Below are positions 17,231-24,439 of a stretch of DNA of 44,837 nucleotides, piece after piece. The number at the start of each line of letters is the position of its first letter. Positions within the stretch are counted from its first letter, which is position 1. A program made the position numbers and the translations under genes. The notes under the pieces were generated by a model, which was not told where the DNA came from, searched no databases, and saw nothing but the letters and a program-made list of their open reading frames with translations. The stretch is from Treponema sp. (GTDB lineage: Bacteria; Spirochaetota; Spirochaetia; Treponematales; Treponemataceae): the NCBI GenBank assembly GCA_024687165.1, contig JAILEY010000049.1, positions 1 to 44,837 on the forward strand, given 5' to 3'.

Positions 17231-17639
17231 AGGACACCGCTGGTCGTGCCGCTGCTGCTGATGATAGCAGAATTGCGGTGAGGCAAAGTCCGGGCTCCTT
17301 CGGAAAAAATGCCGGATAACAACCGGGCAGAAAAGGGAAGTTGTTAAAGCTGGAGAAATCCTAAAATAGCATAACCCCGTTTCTGACAGACAGTGCTACA
17401 GAAAACAACCGCTTTTGCAGAAATGCAGGAGTAAGGGTGAAAAGGCGGGGTAAGAGCCCACCGCGCATGTGGCAACACAGGCGGCATAAGTAAACCTCAT
17501 TTGGAGCAAAGTCGCATAGCAGCTGGTTATTCCGAGCCGTATGCTGCGGGTAGACTGCTGGAGGCAACGGGCAACTGTTGTCGCAGATAGATGGTCAGCA
17601 TGCATTTATGCATACCAGAACCCGGCTTACCAGTGTCCT
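17231..17639 (+). ncRNA. rnpB: RNase P RNA (type A)
   Basis: About 409 bases. Conserved regions in order: GAGGCAAAGTCCGGGCTCC at 17279-17297 (P3/P4 region); AGGGTGAAA then GGTAAGAGCCCACCG near 17435-17465; TAAACCTC-ATTTGGAGCAAAG near 17490-17515; and CAGAACCCGGCTTAC near 17616-17630, the second P4 strand. Helix P1 closes the molecule: AGGACAC(CG)CTGG at 17231-17243 pairs with CCAGTGTCCT at 17630-17639, leaving the two-base CG bulge. A run of seven T (17639-17645) follows directly. The RNA is the catalytic part of RNase P, which matures tRNA 5' ends. It begins only 12 bases after the zinc-ribbon gene, and I see no good promoter of its own, so it is probably transcribed from the promoter at 16313. 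An open frame antisense to it is a shadow. Confidence 0.95.
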
Positions 17640-17686
17640 TTTTTTATATTTATTTTTAGAACGTTTTTTTGGGTGGGTCAGGGTTG

Positions 17687-18649
17687 ATGAAAAAACGCTA
17701 TGGGCTGGAAGCTGTTGCATCCGGCAGACGTAAATTTATTTTACGCATCATAATTATTATAGCTGCTATTTTTCTCTTATCATTTCTTCCTGTATTCTGC
17801 TACAAATTCATTCACGACAAAATTCTAAAACTTGATTCTGTATCTGCTATGTACGACAACTGGAACAAGCATACACTTGAAGGTTATAAAAAAGTCTATC
17901 AGATTTCAACAGATCTGCTTGAATCAAACCCTCTTCACAATACAGCTCTTACATTCAAAGGCTACAGTTCCTTTATGCTTGCAGAAAGCGAAACCGAAAG
18001 TACGCAGGCTCAGCTTTATCTCAACGAATCAATTTTTAACCTGAGGAAATCTCTTCAGAATTGTGACAAAAAATCAATTCCACAGATAAAATTCATGCTT
18101 GGAAGAGCCTATTTTTACAAAAACAAAGCATCCTCATATCATTATTATGCAGAACTTGTAATCAAATATCTTGAAGAAGCTGTAGAATTAAAATATGAAT
18201 CTGACAGTATACCGCTGATGCTCGGTCTTTCTTACGCTCAGCTTGGTGAAAAAGAAAAGAGCATTCAGGCATTTTCAGAGGCTCTTCTTGTTCGTGAAAC
18301 CGACACTCTGCTTTTTGACATTGCAAAACAATATTTTGATATGGACCAGAAAGTTTCAAAACAGTATCTGGCACGAGTTCTTGATGTCAGCAGCAATGAA
18401 AAAATTTTAAAAGAAGCACATTACCTGCTTGGGCAGATATATATAAACGAAGAAAACTATGAGCAGTCTGAAAAAGAATTTGACACCATGCTTGAAATGG
18501 ACAAAAATTCTGCAGATGCTCATTATGGACTCGGATTATTATATGAAAAACAGGGAAATGTAATAAAAGCAAGGGATGAATGGAAAAAATGCCTGCGATT
18601 CCAGTTCAATCATTCCGAAGCTTTGAAAAAAATGGATAATGTAATGTAA
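17687..18649 (+). CDS. Membrane-anchored TPR protein
   Basis: 320 residues from ATG 17687; an in-frame TTG at 17669 is possible, but GGGTGGG 9 bases before the ATG would then lie inside the gene. One membrane segment sits at about residues 17-40, after a basic start (KKRYGLEAVASGRRKF), so the body is probably periplasmic. Tetratricopeptide repeats follow, for example IPLMLGLSYAQLGEKEKSIQ, EAHYLLGQIYINEENYEQSE and ADAHYGLGLLYEKQGNVIKA, each with the small/large residue spacing of TPRs. TPR arrays act as protein-binding scaffolds. It is 17 bp before mreB. Treponemes appear to carry a TPR protein in this position, which suggests a part in wall assembly, though no direct evidence is visible. Confidence 0.75.
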   Translation: MKKRYGLEAVASGRRKFILRIIIIIAAIFLLSFLPVFCYKFIHDKILKLDSVSAMYDNWNKHTLEGYKKVYQISTDLLESNPLHNTALTFKGYSSFMLAESETESTQAQLYLNESIFNLRKSLQNCDKKSIPQIKFMLGRAYFYKNKASSYHYYAELVIKYLEEAVELKYESDSIPLMLGLSYAQLGEKEKSIQAFSEALLVRETDTLLFDIAKQYFDMDQKVSKQYLARVLDVSSNEKILKEAHYLLGQIYINEENYEQSEKEFDTMLEMDKNSADAHYGLGLLYEKQGNVIKARDEWKKCLRFQFNHSEALKKMDNVM

Positions 18650-18666
18650 ATCTCAGGAGGAAGTAA

Positions 18667-19719
18667 ATGGGATTCTTTGATAATTTTACTACAGACATTG
18701 GTATTGACTTGGGTACTTGTAACACCCTTATTTTTGTCAGAGGACAGGGTATCGTTGTAGACGAACCATCTGTTGTTGCGGTAGAAAAAGGAACTGGCCG
18801 CGTAGTTGCAGTCGGTGTAGAAGCAAAACGCATGCTCTGGAAAACTCCTGGCGACATTGTTGCAATCAGACCTCTCGCTGACGGTGTTATTTCTGACAGT
18901 GACTCAACAGAAAAGATGCTCAAATACTTCATCTCAAAAGTTATTCCTAGACATCAGATGTTCAAATCAATCCGTATGAAGATTGGAATTCCTTCATGTA
19001 TCACACAGGTTCAACAGGATGCAGTTATGGCAGCAGCACTTAAGGCTGGTGCAAAGGAAGTTAAGCTTATTGAAGAAAGCCTTGCAGCTGCAATCGGTGC
19101 AGAAATTCCTATCTTTGAACCGGCAGGACACATGGTTTGTGATATCGGTGGAGGAACAACAGAAGTTTCTGTAATTTCACTCGGCGGTATGGTTGTAACA
19201 AGTTCAATCCGTGTAGGCGGAAACGCATTTGATGAAGCAATCATTAAACACATCGGAAATGTACATAACCTTAAAATCGGTCAGCAGGCTGCAGAACGCG
19301 TAAAGATTGAAATCGGAAACGCAATTGCAGAAAAAACAGCTGAAGGCGACAAAATTAAAAAGATGGAAATCAAGGGAACTGACGCAATTACAGGTCTTCC
19401 ACGCCGTCTTGAAATAGACTCAGTTGAAGTTCGTGAAGCACTCAAAGAACCTGTTTCTAAAATCATCGAAGAAATTAAAAAGACTCTCGGTCGCACTCCA
19501 CCAGAACTTTCAGCAGATATCCTCGAACGCGGAATCGTAATGTCAGGCGGCGGATCAATGCTTAAGGGGCTCAAGGATCTTATTAAAAAAGAAACTGGAG
19601 TTCCTGTATTCCTTGTAGAAAGACCTCTTGAATGTGTTGCAAAGGGTGCCGGAGAAGCATTTGAACTTTTCAGAAGCATGTCTTCAAGCCGTTCGATCTA
19701 CGAAAACCTCAACGACTAA
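18667..19719 (+). CDS. mreB: Rod-shape actin homologue MreB
   Basis: 350 residues, usual length. The actin-type phosphate-1 motif is DLGTCNT (14-20), phosphate-2 is [11 protein letters not shown] near residue 158, and the adenosine motif reads [11 protein letters not shown] near 295. It polymerises on the inner face of the membrane and positions the elongation machinery. AGGAGG is placed 7 bases before ATG. The gene opens the mreB-mreC-mreD-mrdA-rodA run, in the standard order. The N-terminal [13 protein letters not shown] is close to that of many other MreB proteins. Confidence 0.97.
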   Translation: MGFFDNFTTDIGIDLGTCNTLIFVRGQGIVVDEPSVVAVEKGTGRVVAVGVEAKRMLWKTPGDIVAIRPLADGVISDSDSTEKMLKYFISKVIPRHQMFKSIRMKIGIPSCITQVQQDAVMAAALKAGAKEVKLIEESLAAAIGAEIPIFEPAGHMVCDIGGGTTEVSVISLGGMVVTSSIRVGGNAFDEAIIKHIGNVHNLKIGQQAAERVKIEIGNAIAEKTAEGDKIKKMEIKGTDAITGLPRRLEIDSVEVREALKEPVSKIIEEIKKTLGRTPPELSADILERGIVMSGGGSMLKGLKDLIKKETGVPVFLVERPLECVAKGAGEAFELFRSMSSSRSIYENLND

Positions 19720-19734
19720 TTCTGGTAAAAAAAT

Positions 19735-20610
19735 ATGCCTGCATTTATCAAGAAAAAATTAAGATTCAAGGCTGCGGAAATCATTCTTGCATTTTTAATT
19801 CTGTTCAGCGGAATAATGCTTGGATTTTCCGGAGGCGGTTTTGTAATCAACTTTAATAAAATAGGATTTTCTGTTGTCTCTGTAATTCAAAAAGGAGTTC
19901 ATTCCGTTACAAGTTTCTTTACGGGAGCTGTAACATCGATTATTGAATTCAAGGATTTGAAAAAAGACTATAATGCACTTACAGAAAAACTTGCAAATTA
20001 CGAGTTGATGCAGAGAACAAATGCAGACATGAGAAAAGAGAACGACCGTTTAAAAGAACTTCTTTCTTTCTCAGAACAGACTGAATATAAAAACATTCCG
20101 GCACAAATTATCGCGCGTGATCCGGATAATCTTTATTCAGGCATAACAATCAGCAAAGGCATCAGAAACGGCATAAAGAAAAACATGCCAGTTATTGCAA
20201 TTCAAAACGGAAACATAGGTGTAGTTGGAAAAGTAATAACAGTCGGACTTTATACAAGTATGGTTATGCCTGTTTACGATTTAAAATGCAATATTTCAGG
20301 TCGAATCCAAAATACCCGCGACATCGGTCTTGTTTCAGGAAAAGGCTCATATTCATCTCCGCTGAATTTAAACTACATCAGAAAAACAATAAAGGATGAG
20401 CTCAACGTTGGAGATATCGTAGTTTCCAGCGGTGAAAATGACAATTACATCAAGGATATTCCAATCGGAAGAATTTCAAAAATTAAAGAACTTGACTATG
20501 ATTCTTCACTTCAGATTGAACTTGATCCTTTCATCGACTTTATGCGTCTTGAGAATGTTCTTGTCATTAATGCATCAGAACTGAACAAAAAACCGGGAGA
20601 ATCAAAATGA
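19735..20610 (+). CDS. mreC: Rod-shape determining protein MreC
   Basis: 291 residues. A membrane segment at about 13-33 is followed by a coiled coil (about 65-103, LKKDYNALTEKLANYEL and RKENDRLKELLSF) and two beta-barrel-like halves in the periplasm. Family sequence includes IPAQIIARDPDNLYSGITISKG, GNIGVVGKVI and LNVGDIVVSSGEN. MreC links the cytoplasmic MreB filament to periplasmic PBP2 and stimulates RodA-PBP2. It starts 15 bp after mreB and its stop overlaps the mreD ATG by 4 bases (ATGA). No strong ribosome binding site is visible before its ATG. Confidence 0.93.
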   Translation: MPAFIKKKLRFKAAEIILAFLILFSGIMLGFSGGGFVINFNKIGFSVVSVIQKGVHSVTSFFTGAVTSIIEFKDLKKDYNALTEKLANYELMQRTNADMRKENDRLKELLSFSEQTEYKNIPAQIIARDPDNLYSGITISKGIRNGIKKNMPVIAIQNGNIGVVGKVITVGLYTSMVMPVYDLKCNISGRIQNTRDIGLVSGKGSYSSPLNLNYIRKTIKDELNVGDIVVSSGENDNYIKDIPIGRISKIKELDYDSSLQIELDPFIDFMRLENVLVINASELNKKPGESK

Positions 20611-21119
20611 CAAAATGTATTTTAATCAGCTCATTCATTCTTCTTTGTACCTCAGTAATTGAATCATCAATTCTTTCAAATATAATTTTTCTTCCTGCGA
20701 TTCCTGACCTTTCTCTTATCTGCGTAGTATATTTTTCTGTTCACAACGGAAAGATTATAGGGGAATCAACAGGATTCATATCAGGACTCTTTCTTGATTT
20801 TTTAAGTGCATGTCCATTCGGATTCAACACACTTTTCAGAACTGTAATCGGATATGCCGGCGGAAATTTCAACAAGACATTAAATACATCAGGTTTTATC
20901 GTACCGTTGATCCTTGGAATAATTGCTACAGTTGTAAAAATCTTCATCGTAAATCTTGTTACGCTTCTTTTTCCTTTTGCAAATCTGATTCCATATAAAT
21001 TGATTTCAACAGATTGTCTTTTTCAGATAGTTTTCAATGCGGTACTTACTCCGCTTATGTTCAAACTTCTGAGACACTTTGACAAATCAATTCTGCTCAA
21101 GCCAGAGGAAATCTACTGA
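20607..21119 (+). CDS. mreD: Rod-shape determining protein MreD
   Basis: 170 residues and very hydrophobic, with five or six likely membrane segments. Recognisable family sequence is LPAIPDLSLICVVYFSVHNG near the start and ESTGFISGLFLDFLSACPFGFNTLF in the middle, which is the conserved G-x-x-x-G-L-x-D region of MreD. It is an inner-membrane partner of MreC. The start overlaps mreC by 4 bases and the TGA overlaps the ATG of mrdA by one base (TGATG), so translation through mreC-mreD-mrdA is probably coupled. Confidence 0.9.
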   Translation: MTKCILISSFILLCTSVIESSILSNIIFLPAIPDLSLICVVYFSVHNGKIIGESTGFISGLFLDFLSACPFGFNTLFRTVIGYAGGNFNKTLNTSGFIVPLILGIIATVVKIFIVNLVTLLFPFANLIPYKLISTDCLFQIVFNAVLTPLMFKLLRHFDKSILLKPEEIY

Positions 21120-23068
21120 TGCAGGAAAAATCTAACCTCAATCTGAACCAGTATTATTCTTCAGAAATCAGACAGACGAGCAATACTCTCAAGAAAAACT
21201 ACAAAACTGCATTTTTATTTGCAATAATTATTTTTGTTTTTGCAATTTATACACTAAGACTTTTTACGCTTCAGATTGCAAACGGAGATAAATTCAAGGT
21301 TGAATCAAAAGAAATTTCTACAAGTGAAACAATAATTCTTCCACAGCGCGGAATGATTTACGACAGAAATGCAAAAAATCCAATGGTAAACAACACTGAC
21401 TCCTTTGCCGTTGACATTACGCCCGGTGACATGGACTATTCTGAATACGACACGATTCTTTCAAAGCTTGCCTCATATCTTGGAATAAAAAAAAGCACCA
21501 TAGAAGATAAAATTTTTAAAGCCCTTAAAATCAACGCTAACACAAAAGAAGCCAGAAAAAGAAGTCTTATAAGAAACCACAACAAACCTATAGAAATAAT
21601 GACGGATGTCTCTCTTGACAAAATCATGAACATTGCCGAAAACCTAACAGATTTAAGCGGAATTTCATGGAGAAGGCGCCCGATTCGAAACAATCTTGCA
21701 ACACAATCCATGAGCCATATTTTAGGCTACGTAGGAAACATTGATGATGAAGAATTGAAGGTTTTGTACAACCACGGATATACAGATCAGTCAATCGTAG
21801 GTAAAAACGGAATTGAAAAAGAATACGACCAGTATCTTCAGGGGATTCCTGGAAGTATTGCACGAAAGGTTGATGCGCACGGTAAAAAATTGAGCGATGA
21901 ACTTGAAATCATTGAGCCAAAAAGCGGAAACAATCTGATTCTTACAATTGATTCAAGAACTCAGGAGCTTGCAGAAAAAGCTTTAGGAGAAAGAATCGGT
22001 GCGACAATCGTATTGAGGCCGTCTAACGGTGAAATTCTCGCAATGGTCTCTTATCCATATTACGGAAATAACACTTCAACGAACCCAGCTGTAAATGAAA
22101 AGCTTCAGACTATTTCAAGTCAGATTAACCGGGCCGTACAGGGACTTTATCCTCCGGCTTCGACATTTAAAACAATCATGACAACGGCGGCTCTTTCTGA
22201 AAAAGCAATTCCTGCAACGAAAAAAATTGAATGTGAAGGAAAGATGAATTACGGAAACCGTATCTGGAGATGTCACCAGGCATGGGGGCACGGTTACCTT
22301 GATTTAAAAAACGCACTTGCACAGTCATGCGACGTATATTACTGGGTTCTCGGAACAGAATATCTTGGTGTAAACAAAATTGCTTCCTATGCAAAAGAAT
22401 TCGGTTTTGGAGAAAGCCTTGAAATCGACCTTCCAAACCATTCTGCAGGTACTTTGCCGACACCGCAGTGGAAGTGGAGTGCAAAAAAAGAAAAATGGCT
22501 CGGTGGTGATACTGCAAATATGTCAATCGGACAGGGAGACCTTCTTGTTACACCTCTTCATGTTGCAAACATGATGGCAATGGTATGTAACAGCGGAGTT
22601 ATCTATAAACCACATCTTTTAAAAGAAATCCGTGACTCAAAAAATGAAAAAATCATAAAAGAAATACAGAAAGAAGTTCTTCACAAATCAACTGTTGCCC
22701 CGGAAGTCTGGAGAGAAGTTCAGAATGACTTGCGATACGTAATTACAGACGGAACTCCTTTTGCAGTAATGGCAAATAAAACAGTCCAGATTGCAGGAAA
22801 AACTGGTACCGGTGAAGTTGAAAAATACAAATCGAGAAACATAAAGCAGTGGCATTCATGGATGATTGCATATGCTCCGTTTAATGCACCTGTAGAAGAA
22901 CAGATTGTTGTAGTAACATTTATTGATGCAGATAATGACTGGGAATGGTGGGCTCCTTACTGTACGAACATAATCATTCAGGGGTACTTTAACGATCAGA
23001 CCTGTGAAGAGGCAATTGAAGCCCTTCATTACAACAAGAAAAACAAAGTTTCAGGACGAATGGAATGA
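21119..23068 (+). CDS. mrdA: Penicillin-binding protein 2 (elongation transpeptidase)
   Basis: 649 residues. An N-terminal membrane segment (about 31-51) precedes the pedestal domain (PQRGMIYDRNAKNPMVNN) and the transpeptidase domain. The active-site motifs are STFK (Ser348 nucleophile, Lys351), SCD at 403-405 in the place of SxN, and KTGT at 561-564. SxD in this position is common in class B PBP2 proteins. The enzyme cross-links peptidoglycan in the periplasm during elongation and works with RodA, encoded next with a 4-base overlap (ATGA). An acidic/aromatic insertion near the C-terminus (DADNDWEWWAPYCTN) is noticeable. Confidence 0.96.
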   Translation: MQEKSNLNLNQYYSSEIRQTSNTLKKNYKTAFLFAIIIFVFAIYTLRLFTLQIANGDKFKVESKEISTSETIILPQRGMIYDRNAKNPMVNNTDSFAVDITPGDMDYSEYDTILSKLASYLGIKKSTIEDKIFKALKINANTKEARKRSLIRNHNKPIEIMTDVSLDKIMNIAENLTDLSGISWRRRPIRNNLATQSMSHILGYVGNIDDEELKVLYNHGYTDQSIVGKNGIEKEYDQYLQGIPGSIARKVDAHGKKLSDELEIIEPKSGNNLILTIDSRTQELAEKALGERIGATIVLRPSNGEILAMVSYPYYGNNTSTNPAVNEKLQTISSQINRAVQGLYPPASTFKTIMTTAALSEKAIPATKKIECEGKMNYGNRIWRCHQAWGHGYLDLKNALAQSCDVYYWVLGTEYLGVNKIASYAKEFGFGESLEIDLPNHSAGTLPTPQWKWSAKKEKWLGGDTANMSIGQGDLLVTPLHVANMMAMVCNSGVIYKPHLLKEIRDSKNEKIIKEIQKEVLHKSTVAPEVWREVQNDLRYVITDGTPFAVMANKTVQIAGKTGTGEVEKYKSRNIKQWHSWMIAYAPFNAPVEEQIVVVTFIDADNDWEWWAPYCTNIIIQGYFNDQTCEEAIEALHYNKKNKVSGRME

Positions 23069-24432
23069 AAACACACGTATACGAAAGACTTGATTACATT
23101 CTGCTTATTTGTTCTCTTTTTATTTCAATCATTGGAATTACTTTTATTTATTCAGCTGCGATCAATCAGTACGGAATATTGTCTGACAATTCAAAAGACG
23201 AATATATCAAACAGATTGTATGGCTTTGTATAGGCTTTGTTGCAATGATTTTTGCCGCAAGCTACGATTACAGAAAACTTGAAAGATACAGTTTTCATCT
23301 TTTTGCAGGAATGATTGCAGTACTGATTCTGACAAAATTATTCGGAACAGAAATAAACGGCTCACGAAGCTGGATTGGAATCGGTTCTCTAGGAATTCAG
23401 CCTGCAGAAATTTCAAAAATCGTATTTATAATCATGCTGGCAAAATTTCTACAGAATTCAGAAAAGGAAAAAGAAAGAATACGCTTTTTTAAGGCAGTTG
23501 GTCTTATGCTTGTTCCAATCGGTCTAATTCTCATTCTTCCTGATATCGGAACAGCCAGTGTTTTCTTCCCGATTTTTATAATCATGTGTTTTATGGCAAA
23601 TGTTCCGGTAAGATATCTTGTAATTGTAATTTCAGCCCTTGTACTTGCAGTATGGTTTGCAGTACTTCCTTCATGGCAGAAACTGATTTACAAGAAAGAC
23701 ATTGTACTTCTTATGGTTCTTACAAATAATAAACTCCGGCTCCTGCTTGTTTTTGCAACATTTGGAATTGCAGTTGTAGGAATCCTCGGTCAGATAATGT
23801 TTAAGAAAAGATACTACTACTGGATTACAGCAGTTGCAGGAATATTTGCATTTGCATTGAGCGCCTCATATTTTGCAGAAAGATTCCTTGTTGGAAAGGA
23901 ATACCTGAGGACAGGAGACATAAACAAAATAGACTACAAGATGATTCGTCTGATTATTTTTACAAATCCATATGCGCTTGCTAAAGGATCAGGATGGAAC
24001 ATTGTACGTTCAGTGTCAGCCATTGGCTCAGGCGGCGTAATCGGGCAGGGGTATTTAAAAGGCATTCAGACACACGCACAATTTCTTCCAGTAAAAAGCT
24101 CAGACTTTATTTTCAGCGTTTTCTCTGAAGAAATGGGCTTTGCAGGAGGAATTCTGCTCTTTACAGCATATCTGATAATCCTCATAAGAATTATTTATAT
24201 TATCAAGCAGACAACGTCTCCTTTCAGCTGTTACATTGCATCAGGTATTCTTGCCATGTACTTCTTCCACATTACGGTAAATATCGGTATGGCACTTGGA
24301 ATCATGCCGATTACTGGTATTCCTCTTCCATTCATGTCATACGGCGGATCTTCAATGATTACCAACATGATTGCAATGGGTTTATTGATGAGTATTAACA
24401 GCAGACGTCTTGATTTCAAGGCTGCATTCTAA
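23065..24432 (+). CDS. rodA: Peptidoglycan glycosyltransferase RodA
   Basis: 455 residues, a SEDS-family polytopic membrane protein with about ten hydrophobic segments. Signatures include NGSRSWIGIGSLGIQPAEISK, LPDIGTA, and GMALGIMPITGIPLPFMSYGGSSM near the C-terminus, all characteristic of RodA/FtsW. It polymerises glycan strands with PBP2. Between the two conserved halves there is an extra hydrophobic region (about 225-270) and a somewhat longer loop than in short RodA proteins. The start overlaps mrdA by 4 bases. A radical-SAM gene begins 8 bases after the stop, so it is likely cotranscribed. Confidence 0.96.
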   Translation: MKTHVYERLDYILLICSLFISIIGITFIYSAAINQYGILSDNSKDEYIKQIVWLCIGFVAMIFAASYDYRKLERYSFHLFAGMIAVLILTKLFGTEINGSRSWIGIGSLGIQPAEISKIVFIIMLAKFLQNSEKEKERIRFFKAVGLMLVPIGLILILPDIGTASVFFPIFIIMCFMANVPVRYLVIVISALVLAVWFAVLPSWQKLIYKKDIVLLMVLTNNKLRLLLVFATFGIAVVGILGQIMFKKRYYYWITAVAGIFAFALSASYFAERFLVGKEYLRTGDINKIDYKMIRLIIFTNPYALAKGSGWNIVRSVSAIGSGGVIGQGYLKGIQTHAQFLPVKSSDFIFSVFSEEMGFAGGILLFTAYLIILIRIIYIIKQTTSPFSCYIASGILAMYFFHITVNIGMALGIMPITGIPLPFMSYGGSSMITNMIAMGLLMSINSRRLDFKAAF

Positions 24433-24439
24433 AATATCT

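Noticed and set aside
17361..17605. Open frames on the minus strand within RNase P RNA
   Set aside because: The conserved RNase P RNA blocks explain this region; the frames have odd composition (Cys/Leu/Arg-rich) typical of shadows.
24410..24439. TTG start for the radical-SAM protein overlapping rodA
   Set aside because: Ten extra residues from a rodA-overlapping frame with no ribosome binding site; ATG 24440 fits the family start better.
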